From NCBI GenBank assembly GCA_900766495.1, contig CAAFVM010000007.1, positions 1-9,137 of the forward strand: DNA of 9,137 nucleotides. Reading direction: 5' to 3'. The position numbers and the translations under genes are program-made. The stretch is from Clostridia bacterium. Its GTDB lineage: Bacteria > Bacillota > Clostridia > Christensenellales > Borkfalkiaceae. Positions 1 through 6,644 of the stretch are shown in pieces (within the stretch, counting starts at the first letter, position 1; every line of letters starts with the position of its first letter). The notes under the pieces were generated by a model. That model saw only the letters and a program-made list of their open reading frames with translations. It was not told where the DNA came from and searched no databases.

Positions 1-3
1 AAC

Positions 4-62
4 GCGGGGAATTAGAAAAAATTCGTTTCCACGAGATTCCTCGGCTTCGCTCGGAATGACAC
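4..62 (+). repeat. Module A repeat, copy 1 (59 nt)
   Basis: Identical over 59 of 59 bases to 242-300 and about 95% identical in reverse complement to 6544-6601. Within it GAATT and AATTC can pair around a short A-rich loop, and ATTCC and GGAAT can pair around a 12-nt loop, so the RNA of either strand could form two small hairpins. The copy begins within 3 bases of the window edge and may be part of a longer array to the left. Confidence 0.9.
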
Positions 63-90
63 AAGCGTGCCGAAAACGGAACCTCTATAA

Positions 91-143
91 ACAGAAAACT
101 TGTGTATAAGTCGATTAACGGCACTTTCATAAAAGTTTTCTGT
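91..143. repeat. Perfect 11-bp inverted repeat (stem-loop)
   Basis: ACAGAAAACTT at 91-101 pairs perfectly with AAGTTTTCTGT at 133-143, leaving a 31-nt loop. The loop contains TATAAGTCGATTAACG (105-120), which recurs exactly in the terminator hairpin at 6357-6372. Read leftward, in the direction of the YitT-family gene, the stem is not followed by a clean U-tract, so I do not call it an intrinsic terminator. It may still stabilise or stop a read-through transcript. Confidence 0.6.
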
Positions 144-300
144 CATGTTGAGCTTGTCGAAACATCTCGCGGAAGCGTTGCTTGATTACGGCACTACTCT
201 GCACTCGCGGAGAAATACTTAAATAACAGTAACACTCTAATGCGGGGAATTAGAAAAAATTCGTTTCCACGAGATTCCTCGGCTTCGCTCGGAATGACAC
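142..300 (+). repeat. Composite repeat, left copy (module B + module A)
   Basis: Module B (142-229) is followed 12 bases later by module A copy 2 (242-300). The order and spacing of conserved blocks match the reverse complement of 6391-6505: GTCATGTTGAGCT, CATCTCGCGGAAGCGTTG, ACGGCAC, CTCGCGG, AATACTTAAATAACAG, GCGGGGAATTAGAAA. Conserved blocks alternate with short diverged stretches of similar length, as expected for an old dispersed element whose arms are under constraint. No open reading frame or transposase is carried, so any mobility would have to be supplied in trans. Confidence 0.8.
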
Positions 301-324
301 CATTTTTTTGTCAATTAGAAAGAA

Positions 325-1272
325 CTAAATAAAGAACGTGCCGACGACCTCGCTGACCGAAGAGCAGAACGCAAACGTATCGGGAAAATCTTTTAAAATA
401 TTTTCAAACTCGGCAATCTGATTGTTTCTTATAACGCAAATAAGCACGTACTTTTCGGTGTTGGCATACATTCCGCGTCCGCGCGTAACCGTTACGCTAT
501 GCCCCAGTTTTTTAATTATTTCGGCAGAAAGTTCGTCGGGATTACCCGTTATTACCTCGAATTTAAGCGCCTGTTTAACGCCTTTTAAAATGTATTCGCT
601 GACCTTGCTGAAAATAAGAATGTAAATAACGGCAAAACAAATAGATTCGACGTTTCTGCCGAACACAAAAAACGCCGCGACTATAACCACAACGTTGGCA
701 AGCATAAGCAAAACCGAAACTTTGGCGTGCGGTTTTTTATGCTGAATAATCATAACGATAATATCCACGCCGCCAAGACTGCCGTTATTTTTAAACGTTA
801 TCGCTATACATATTCCCGCAAAGACGCCGCTTGCGATTGCGCAGAAAAATTTCTTACCGAAATCGGATATAACAACCGTTTCGGCACCAACCGTAATGCT
901 CGTTGTGGTATTGAAACGCAGTTTTCCCTCGGGGTCGAACACGCTGAACAAATAAAAACACAGGCACATAACGAACACGCTCATAGTGGTTTTTATTGCA
1001 AAATCGCGCGAGAGTGTGAACCACCCCCATATCAAAAACGGCAAGTTGATTAAAAGCAAGGTGAAAGTACCCGACTTCAAGTCGAACGCGTATTCAATCA
1101 TTGCGAGTATGCCGCTGAACCCGCTGGGAGCAAATCCGTTGCCTATAATGTAGCGATAGGTTGTAACCGCGTATAAAACCGTGGCTAAAAACACCATTAA
1201 ATATTCTTTTACCGACCTTTTTGTTTTTGCTTTTTTAAGCTGTGCTTCGTCGGTGTAGCGTTCTACGTCCAT
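325..1272 (-). CDS. YitT family integral membrane protein (DUF161 + DUF2179)
   Basis: A 315-residue membrane protein of the YitT family, whose transported substrate is unknown. The N-terminal part holds hydrophobic segments at roughly residues 23-43, 68-84, 94-112, 143-160, 186-205 and 208-224. It includes the family-typical GNGFAPSGFSGI (44-55) and NNGSLGGVDI (162-171) stretches. The C-terminal region (about 237-312) is the soluble DUF2179 domain, with the characteristic GHSVTVTRGRGMY (257-269). Length is slightly above the usual 280-300 because of a longer polar loop (about 111-141) between the third and fourth helices. The gene is divergent from leuS with its own promoter candidate. GAGG lies about 14 bases before the ATG, a poorly spaced ribosome binding site, but no better upstream start exists and the next Met (26) would cut into the first helix. 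Family is certain, function unknown. Confidence 0.93.
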   Translation of the reverse strand: MDVERYTDEAQLKKAKTKRSVKEYLMVFLATVLYAVTTYRYIIGNGFAPSGFSGILAMIEYAFDLKSGTFTLLLINLPFLIWGWFTLSRDFAIKTTMSVFVMCLCFYLFSVFDPEGKLRFNTTTSITVGAETVVISDFGKKFFCAIASGVFAGICIAITFKNNGSLGGVDIIVMIIQHKKPHAKVSVLLMLANVVVIVAAFFVFGRNVESICFAVIYILIFSKVSEYILKGVKQALKFEVITGNPDELSAEIIKKLGHSVTVTRGRGMYANTEKYVLICVIRNNQIAEFENILKDFPDTFAFCSSVSEVVGTFFI

Positions 1273-1373
1273 AAAAACTCAAGATGCCTCGTCTTCCGTT
1301 ATTAAGCCGCCCGCCCGCTTTTTCCCCGCCGCAAACCGCGAACCGAGAGGCAACCGCAAACGACCTCGTTTAA

Positions 1374-1401
1374 ATAATAACACAAACTATAAATAATTCA
1401 A
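1374..1401 (-). promoter_or_regulatory. Promoter candidate for the YitT-family gene
   Basis: On the minus strand TTGAAT (1396-1401) is separated by 16 bases from TATTAT (1374-1379), and TGT directly precedes the -10 hexamer, giving an extended -10. Predicted transcription starts near 1367, leaving a leader of about 95 nt. That leader is unusually G-rich (around 1305-1365) and could fold: GAGG near 1366 can pair with CCTC near 1349. Confidence 0.55.
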
Positions 1402-1453
1402 ATTAAAATAACGGGCTGCGCGGTTTTTTGTTGAGTTTTAACGAAAAAATCGT

Positions 1454-1482
1454 TTGCGTAAGCCGTGCGATTGTGTTATAAT
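1454..1482 (+). promoter_or_regulatory. leuS promoter (extended -10)
   Basis: TTGCGT (1454-1459), a 17-base spacer and a perfect TATAAT (1477-1482) preceded by TGT. Transcription would start near 1489, giving a leader of about 59 nt. The leader holds a short hairpin, GCGAC (1501-1505) with GTCGC (1509-1513), and the ribosome binding site GGAGGA (1535-1540). It is too short for a T-box riboswitch, which commonly controls leuS in Bacillota, and no T-box consensus is seen. Confidence 0.75.
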
Positions 1483-1547
1483 GTGGGATAGAAAAAATTC
1501 GCGACGACGTCGCATAGCATTCAATTCCGCATTCGGAGGACGCCTTT

Positions 1548-3986
1548 ATGAATATGAAGGAAATAGAAAAAAAGTGGCAGGAACGCTGGGAAGCAACCAA
1601 GCTGAACACGTTCAACAAAAAGAACATCGACAAAAAGTTTTATTGTTTAGAGATGTTTTCCTATCCCTCGGGGGCAAAACTGCACGCCGGGCACTGGTAC
1701 AACTACGGACCGACCGACAGCTACGCTCGCTATAAAAAAATGAAAGGCTATGAAGTTTTTCAGCCGATGGGATTCGACGCGTTCGGTCTGCCAGCCGAAA
1801 ACTACGCCATAAAAACCGGAGTGCATCCGCAGGACTCTACCCTTAAAAACATAGAAACCATGGAAAAACAACTTAAAGCCATGGGCGCTATGTTCGACTG
1901 GTCTGCCGAAATTAAAACCTGCATGCCCGATTATTACAAGTGGACGCAGTGGTTGTTTTTGCAACTTTATAAAAAAGGACTTGCTTACAGAAAGGAAGCG
2001 CCGGTAAACTGGTGTCCCTCCTGTTCTACCGTGCTTGCCAACGAACAGGTAATCGACGGCAAGTGCGAAAGATGCGGAACGCAGGTTACCCGCAAAAATC
2101 TTACGCAATGGTTCTTTAAAATAACCGACTATGCCGAAGAACTGCTTAAAGGACTTGACGGACTTGACTGGCCCGAAAAGACCAAAGCCATGCAGCGCAA
2201 CTGGATAGGCAAATCGGTAGGCGGCGAAATCACCTTTACCGCCGAAAGCGGCGATAAATTCAACGTGTTCACCACTCGAGCCGACACTATTTTCGGCGTT
2301 TCTTACGTGGTGCTTGCGCCCGAACATCCGCTGGTTAAAAAGCTTTGCTCGCCAGAGCAGAAAAAAGCGGTTGAAGAATACATTGAAAACACCGGAAAAA
2401 TCGACGAAATCGAACGCCTTTCTTCCGCGCGCGAAAAAACCGGCGTGTTTATAGGCGCATACGCGATTAACCCGATTAACGATAAAAAAGTTCCCATTTA
2501 CGCAGCCGATTACGTGCTTTATTCTTACGGAACCGGCGCGGTTATGGGCGTACCCGCACACGACGAGAGGGATTTTGCGTTCGCCGCAAAATACGGTTTG
2601 CCCGTTACACGCGTTATTCATTCCACCAAGGGCGACGACGAACTGCCCTATTGCGAAGACGGCGTTATGATTAACAGCATTAACTTCGACGGGCTTAAAA
2701 GCGACGAGGGGCGCCAAGCCGTTTTAAAACGCCTTTCCGAAATGGGCAAAGGCGGAGCGAAAGTCAACTACCGCCTGCGCGACTGGCTGGTTTCCCGTCA
2801 GCGTTACTGGGGCGCGCCCATTCCTATGGTTTATTGCAAAAAATGCGGTATGGTTCCCGTTCCCGAAAAAGACCTGCCCGTTCTTCTGCCCTACGACGTC
2901 GAATTCAAACCCGACGGAAAATCTCCGCTCGCCAAACATCAGGGCTTTATGCACACCAAATGCCCCTGCTGCGGAGGCGAAGCCACCCGCGACCCCGACA
3001 CGCTCGACACGTTCGTTTGCTCGAGCTGGTATTATTTGCGCTACCCCGATTCCAACGATTCGAGTAAGGCGTTCGACCCCGAAATCATAAACAAAATGCT
3101 CCCCGTAGATAAATACGTCGGAGGCGCCGAACATGCGTGCATGCACCTGCTTTACGCGCGTTTCGTTACCAAAGCTCTGCGCGATATGGGCTATCTGAAC
3201 TTCGACGAGCCGTTTAAATCGCTCACCCACCAGGGCACCATTTTAGGCCCCGACGGTTATAAAATGAGCAAATCGCGCGGGAACGTAATTTCGCCCGACG
3301 ACTATATAGAAACTTACGGCGCCGACGTGTTCAGGCTTTACCTTATGTTCGGGTTCAGCTATGTTGAGGGCGGACCGTGGAACGACGAGGGCATTAAATC
3401 AATTGCCAAATTTTTAGACAGGGTTGAAAGAATCTGCCTCAAAATAAACGACTATAAAGTAAATAAAAAGGTTTGCGACATAGGCAAAGACGAAAAAGAA
3501 CTGCTTTATTCGCTTAACTACACCATAAAATGCGTCGACCGCGATATGGATTCGTTCTCGTTCAACACCGCGGTGGCAAGACTTATGGAACTTGTGAACG
3601 CCCTTTACAAATACGACGGCGTACCCGAAGAGCGCAAAAACGTTGCCCTTATGAAAGAAGCCGAAGAAAAACTTATCGGCTTGCTCGCGCCTATGTGCCC
3701 GCATTTCTGCGAAGAACTCTGGTCGCTTATGGGCAATAAAAAATCGGTATTCCTTTCAGAATATCCCGTTTGCGACGAAAAATATTTAACCCTTGACGAA
3801 ATAGAATACGGCGTGCAAATAAACAGCAAAATGAAAACCAAATTAGTTTTGTCTGCCGAAGCTACCAAGCAGGAAATCGAAGCCGTCGCCCTTGCCGACG
3901 AAAAGGTTAAAGAGGCTGTAGGAAACAAAAAAGTGGAAAAAATAATAGTCATTCCCAAACGCCTTGTAAACATAATAGTTAAATAA
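1548..3986 (+). CDS. leuS: Leucine--tRNA ligase (LeuRS)
   Basis: Class I aminoacyl-tRNA synthetase that charges tRNA-Leu with leucine using ATP, in the cytoplasm. It has 812 residues, the normal bacterial length. The HIGH signature is HAGH at 46-49, within the typical SGAKLHAGHWYNYGPTD. A zinc-type cysteine set is C156, C159, C173 and C176. The CP1 editing domain (about 220-410) has TTRADT at 242-247 and GVPAHDERD at 334-342, whose final Asp should be the conserved editing residue that fixes the amino group of misacylated amino acids. A second cysteine set follows at C430, C433, C472, C474 and C475. The KMSKS loop is intact at 572-576, followed by the anticodon-binding helical domain (about 640-760) and the small C-terminal domain. 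GGAGGA lies 7 bases before the ATG; a second in-frame ATG two codons on is less well spaced. No sign of damage. The gene is followed 53 bases later by an aminopeptidase gene in the same direction. Confidence 0.98.
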   Translation: MNMKEIEKKWQERWEATKLNTFNKKNIDKKFYCLEMFSYPSGAKLHAGHWYNYGPTDSYARYKKMKGYEVFQPMGFDAFGLPAENYAIKTGVHPQDSTLKNIETMEKQLKAMGAMFDWSAEIKTCMPDYYKWTQWLFLQLYKKGLAYRKEAPVNWCPSCSTVLANEQVIDGKCERCGTQVTRKNLTQWFFKITDYAEELLKGLDGLDWPEKTKAMQRNWIGKSVGGEITFTAESGDKFNVFTTRADTIFGVSYVVLAPEHPLVKKLCSPEQKKAVEEYIENTGKIDEIERLSSAREKTGVFIGAYAINPINDKKVPIYAADYVLYSYGTGAVMGVPAHDERDFAFAAKYGLPVTRVIHSTKGDDELPYCEDGVMINSINFDGLKSDEGRQAVLKRLSEMGKGGAKVNYRLRDWLVSRQRYWGAPIPMVYCKKCGMVPVPEKDLPVLLPYDVEFKPDGKSPLAKHQGFMHTKCPCCGGEATRDPDTLDTFVCSSWYYLRYPDSNDSSKAFDPEIINKMLPVDKYVGGAEHACMHLLYARFVTKALRDMGYLNFDEPFKSLTHQGTILGPDGYKMSKSRGNVISPDDYIETYGADVFRLYLMFGFSYVEGGPWNDEGIKSIAKFLDRVERICLKINDYKVNKKVCDIGKDEKELLYSLNYTIKCVDRDMDSFSFNTAVARLMELVNALYKYDGVPEERKNVALMKEAEEKLIGLLAPMCPHFCEELWSLMGNKKSVFLSEYPVCDEKYLTLDEIEYGVQINSKMKTKLVLSAEATKQEIEAVALADEKVKEAVGNKKVEKIIVIPKRLVNIIVK

Positions 3987-4036
3987 TTTTTGTAATTTTT
4001 GGTAAAATTGTTTTTTGTAACTTTTGGTAAAAATTT
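3987..4036 (+). repeat. Two imperfect 25-bp tandem repeats before the aminopeptidase gene
   Basis: Unit 1 (3987-4011) and unit 2 (4012-4036) match at 22 of 25 positions, sharing TTTTTGTAA and TTTTGGTAAAA. In each, the T-run and A-run can pair around a GGT-containing loop; in unit 1, AATTTT (3994-3999) pairs with AAAATT (4004-4009). The repeats fill nearly the whole gap between leuS and the next gene and end 3 bases before its ATG, so they replace the usual Shine-Dalgarno sequence. They could bind a regulator, act as a weak pause site, or serve as an AU-rich ribosome entry site. Confidence 0.75.
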
Positions 4037-4039
4037 TTA

Positions 4040-5305
4040 ATGAATATGCAGATAGCAGAACTTTTAGAAAATTCGAAAACACAATATCACGCGGCGGCGC
4101 AGGCTGAAAAGCTTTTGCTCGGCGCGGGCTTTAAACGCCTTTACGAAAGCAAAAAATGGAACGTCGAGCGCGGCGGAAAATATTACGTAGTGCGCGACGG
4201 TTCTGCCGTAATAGCGTTCACCGCAGCCGATTGCGAGTTTTTTAAAATCGCGGCGGCGCACACCGATTCGCCCTGCTTTAAAGTAAAACTCGGCAAAAAT
4301 CCGCAGGTTGCGGGGTGCGCCACTCTTAACGTGGAAAAATACGGCGGCGGGCTTTTATACACCTGGTTCGACCGTCCGCTTAAACTTTGCGGCAGGCTGT
4401 GCGGCGTTAAAAACGGAAAGACCGAAGTCAAACTGTTCGAAAGCGAGCAAAAATTCGTTATTCCAAGCGTTGCCATTCACTTTCGCAGAAACGCTAACGA
4501 CGGTTTCGCGGTAAATCCGCAAATCGATTGTCAACCGCTTTTTGCTCTCGGCGGCGACGGCGACGAACTTGTTAAATTTGTAAAAAACAATTTCGACGGC
4601 GAGCTTTTAGACGCCGACCTTTACCTTATAAGCGACGAAAAGCCGTTTTTTTGCGGAGAAAACGGCGAATTTTTGTGCGCCCCGAGGGTTGACAATTTAA
4701 CTTCATGCTTCGGAGCGCTTAACGCTTTGACTTCTTGCAAAAACGATAAAGGCGTTTCGCTCGCCTACCTTGCCGACAACGAAGAGGTGGGCAGCCGCAC
4801 GAAACAAGGCGCGGGTTCGCCCTTTTTACACGACGTTTTAAAGCGCATTGCTTTAAGTTTCGGTTTAAACGACGAAGAGTTTTTGTGCGCGCTTGCAAAA
4901 TCGTTTTTGGTTTCGTGCGACAACGCGCATGCCGAACACCCCTGCCACCCCGAGTATGCCGACAAGAGCAGCACTTCGCGCATGGGCGGCGGCGTGGTTA
5001 TTAAGCACCACGGCAACTGCAACTACACCACAGACGGCGTAAGTTCGGCTATCTTCAAAAACGTTCTTGAAAGCCAAAACGTGCCTTATTGCGATTTTTA
5101 TATGCGTTCAGACCTGCCCTGCGGCGGAACTTTGGGAGCGATAAGTTCTTCGCAAGTGGCGATAAAAAGCGTCGATATTGGGCTTGCTCAACTTGCGATG
5201 CACTCTTCATGCGAAACTTTTGCGTTAAAAGACTATTCGGCAATAATAAACGGGATTAAAGCGTTTTACGAAAATTATGATTTTTCTTCTTTAAAAGAAC
5301 TTTAA
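4040..5305 (+). CDS. apeB: M18 family metallo-aminopeptidase
   Basis: Zinc-dependent cytosolic aminopeptidase of family M18 (aspartyl aminopeptidase/ApeB type), which removes N-terminal, often acidic, residues from peptides. It has 421 residues, typical for the family. Likely metal and catalytic residues are visible in order: H74 in AAAHTDSP, D218 in PRVDNLTS (bridging Asp), E248-E249 in ADNEEVGS (general base and ligand), D294 in CDNAHAEHP and H388 in AMHSSCE. The family loop DKSSTSRMGGGVVIK lies at 308-322. The enzyme probably forms a large self-compartmentalised assembly, as known for M18. No Shine-Dalgarno sequence precedes the ATG at 4040 or the alternative in-frame ATG at 4046; the upstream 50 bases are two AT-rich tandem repeats. 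It is likely co-transcribed with leuS, though no functional link is required. Specificity cannot be read from the sequence. Confidence 0.93.
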   Translation: MNMQIAELLENSKTQYHAAAQAEKLLLGAGFKRLYESKKWNVERGGKYYVVRDGSAVIAFTAADCEFFKIAAAHTDSPCFKVKLGKNPQVAGCATLNVEKYGGGLLYTWFDRPLKLCGRLCGVKNGKTEVKLFESEQKFVIPSVAIHFRRNANDGFAVNPQIDCQPLFALGGDGDELVKFVKNNFDGELLDADLYLISDEKPFFCGENGEFLCAPRVDNLTSCFGALNALTSCKNDKGVSLAYLADNEEVGSRTKQGAGSPFLHDVLKRIALSFGLNDEEFLCALAKSFLVSCDNAHAEHPCHPEYADKSSTSRMGGGVVIKHHGNCNYTTDGVSSAIFKNVLESQNVPYCDFYMRSDLPCGGTLGAISSSQVAIKSVDIGLAQLAMHSSCETFALKDYSAIINGIKAFYENYDFSSLKEL

Positions 5306-5356
5306 TTTTTCGTTTAACCCTTGCTGTATTTTTACATAACTATACGTGCAAAAGTG

Positions 5357-5389
5357 CCGTTAACGGGCTTATAGACAGGTTTTTATAAA
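5357..5389 (+). promoter_or_regulatory. Promoter candidate with overlapping 10-bp palindrome
   Basis: TTAACG (5360-5365) and TATAAA (5384-5389) are 18 bases apart, a plausible sigma-A promoter for the gene starting at 5424. The -35 hexamer sits inside the perfect palindrome CCGTTAACGG (5357-5366), a possible operator. The wider sequence GTGCCGTTAACGGGCTTATA (5354-5373) resembles, in opposite orientation, sequences at 105-124 and 6357-6372. Confidence 0.4.
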
Positions 5390-5423
5390 ATTTAACACAC
5401 AAAAAAAGAAAGAGGAAACACGA

Positions 5424-6332
5424 ATGATTTTTATTGATTTATCGCTTTACTTCTTCATTTATGCGTTTTTGGGTTGGTGCGCCGAAGTGTCGTTTGCCAC
5501 GCTGAAATCGGGCAAATTGGTAAACCGCGGATTTTTAAACGGTCCGCTGTGCCCTATTTACGGATTCGGGTGTTTGGGCATCGTAACGGTTCTTACGCCG
5601 CTTTCGCAAAACCTTATATTGTTGTTTTTTGGTTCGTTCATATTCGCTTCGGTTCTGGAATTCGTCACCGGGTTTGTTCTGGGTAAAATTTTCAAACAGA
5701 AGTGGTGGGATTATTCCAAAGAACCGTTCAACATTATGGGCTACGTTTGCTTGCGAATGAGCGTTTTGTGGGGATTTGCCTGCGTGTTCGTTGTAAAACT
5801 CGTACATCCGCCCATTGCTTTTGCGGTTTCTAAAATTCCGTACCCCGTCAATCTTATAGTTGCGGTTATACTTTACGCAATATTAATTGCGGATATTATA
5901 GTTTCGGTTTTCCAACTTATAAAACACAAGAACAACCTGAAAAAGCTTAACGCGCTTATAGGCGAAAAAATGAACGAAGCTCAAGCAAAAATGCGCGTTT
6001 CTTCCGACAAAATAAGCGGCGGAATTTACCGCGGAACCGTAAAAAGCGTTACCGAACTTAACGAACTTGCAGCAAAAATAAAAAAAAGCAGGCTTGTTAA
6101 AGCTTTCCCTGCCCTCGGCGAGAAAATAGGCTTTGACGATATTGTTAAAAAATTCGACCAGAGCGGAAAAACGCCCGCTCCCGTTTACCCCGTTTTTTCG
6201 GGTGACGAAAGCGCGCCGCAAATTGAGCAAGCGGCTAATTCTGAAAACACCGACGATAAAGCAACCGAGCAAAACGACAACTCCGCGCAGGTTTTAACCG
6301 AAAACAGCGGAGACAGCCAAGCTGAAAACTAA
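5424..6332 (+). CDS. Putative ABC transporter permease-like membrane protein (CmpB family, PF06541)
   Basis: A 302-residue membrane protein whose first 165 residues match the family labelled 'putative ABC-transporter type IV' (CmpB-like). Recognisable stretches are FLGWCAEV (15-22), NRGFLNGPLCPIYGFG (34-49), EFVTGFVLGKIF (79-90) and WWDYSKEPFNIMGYVCLR (94-111). Five hydrophobic helices lie near 5-25, 44-62, 64-86, 105-127 and 142-164. After them come a basic, probably cytoplasmic helical stretch (166-245) and a low-complexity tail (about 250-302) rich in Glu, Asp, Asn, Gln and Ser. The tail is longer than the core family needs and looks disordered. The family name is historical; no ATP-binding partner gene is adjacent, so transport is unproven. 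The start is supported by AGAGGAAA (5411-5418) 5 bases before the ATG. It has its own promoter candidate and a downstream intrinsic terminator. Confidence 0.88.
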   Translation: MIFIDLSLYFFIYAFLGWCAEVSFATLKSGKLVNRGFLNGPLCPIYGFGCLGIVTVLTPLSQNLILLFFGSFIFASVLEFVTGFVLGKIFKQKWWDYSKEPFNIMGYVCLRMSVLWGFACVFVVKLVHPPIAFAVSKIPYPVNLIVAVILYAILIADIIVSVFQLIKHKNNLKKLNALIGEKMNEAQAKMRVSSDKISGGIYRGTVKSVTELNELAAKIKKSRLVKAFPALGEKIGFDDIVKKFDQSGKTPAPVYPVFSGDESAPQIEQAANSENTDDKATEQNDNSAQVLTENSGDSQAEN

Positions 6333-6351
6333 AAAATTAAAAATAAAAAAG

Positions 6352-6393
6352 CCGTCTATAAGTCGATTAACGCGACATATAGGCGGTATTTTT
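6352..6393 (+). terminator. Intrinsic terminator after the CmpB-family gene
   Basis: CCGTCTATA (6352-6360) pairs with TATAGGCGG (6378-6386), including one T-G wobble. After a single A-A mismatch, GTCG (6362-6365) pairs with CGAC (6373-6376) around loop ATTAACG. TATTTTT follows (6387-6393) and an A-rich run precedes, so it may work in both directions. The stop codon is 20 bases upstream. The loop half carries the 16-nt motif also present at 105-120, and the T-run merges directly into a truncated module A repeat. Confidence 0.8.
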
Positions 6394-6505
6394 CTAATTC
6401 CCCGCAGCTGGTTATATCTGTTATTTAAGTATTGCGCCGCGAGGGTTAAGCTGTGCCGTTAACAATCAACGCTTCCGCGAGATGAAAGGGCCAGCTCAAC
6501 ATGAC
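6391..6505 (-). repeat. Composite repeat, right copy 1, inverted relative to the left edge
   Basis: In reverse complement this segment reproduces the block order of 142-256: GTCATGTTGAGCT (6493-6505), CATCTCGCGGAAGCGTTG (6467-6484), AATACTTAAATAACAG (6418-6433) and the start of module A (6391-6405). Module A is cut after about 15 bases, where the terminator hairpin begins. The first 58 bases (6391-6448) are also repeated directly at 6587-6644. Confidence 0.8.
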
Positions 6506-6543
6506 AGGTAAAAAAAGTGTGTCGTTCCGAACATTTTATTTTC

Positions 6544-6644
6544 TGTCATTCCGAGCGTAGTCGAGGAATCTCGTGGAAACGAATTCTTTCTAATTCCCCG
6601 CGGCTGGTTATATCTGTTATTTAAGTATTGCGCCGCGAGGGTTA
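6544..6644 (-). repeat. Composite repeat, right copy 2 (full module A plus AATACTTAAATAACAG block)
   Basis: Positions 6544-6601 are the reverse complement of module A with 3 differences in 58 bases from the left copies. Bases 6587-6644 repeat 6391-6448 with one mismatch, an exact 196-base offset. A further short copy of TTCCCCGCGGC(T/A)GG occurs at 6657-6670. The segment lies in the 3' flanks of two convergent genes (stops at 6332 and 6698). No protein is encoded; short open frames across it are translations of the repeat. Confidence 0.85.

Larger units (their letters stand above)
1..324. repeat. Gene-free left edge made of interspersed repeat modules
   Basis: No gene is seen here. Two copies of a 59-nt module (4-62 and 242-300) are identical base for base and start with GCGGGGAATTAG and end with GGAATGACAC. 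Between them lie a hairpin (91-143) and a second module (142-229) built of three conserved blocks: GTCATGTTGAGCT at 142-154, CATCTCGCGGAAGCGTTG at 163-180 and AATACTTAAATAACAG at 214-229. All three blocks recur in reverse complement at 6418-6505. The segment lies just past the stop codon of the leftward YitT-family gene, so it would be in that gene's 3' untranslated region or just beyond it. The GTCATTCCGAGCG...GAGGAATCTCG type of sequence is, from memory, a commonly dispersed intergenic repeat in bacterial genomes; I cannot check copy number here. Confidence 0.85.

Noticed and set aside
1..300. CRISPR array
   Set aside because: Only two identical 59-nt copies 238 bp apart, with the intervening DNA itself made of repeat modules; no regular 25-40 nt repeats or spacers and no cas genes.
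1273..1547. T-box riboswitch upstream of leuS
   Set aside because: No T-box consensus or terminator/antiterminator pair is visible, and a clear promoter lies at 1454-1482, too close to the start.
1647..2717. A 356-codon open frame antisense to leuS
   Set aside because: It lies wholly inside leuS, whose motifs are intact. Its protein shows no family features; the openness follows from leuS codon use.
2724..3230. A 168-codon open frame antisense to leuS
   Set aside because: Same reason: a shadow of the synthetase's catalytic region, with no ribosome binding site or recognisable domain.
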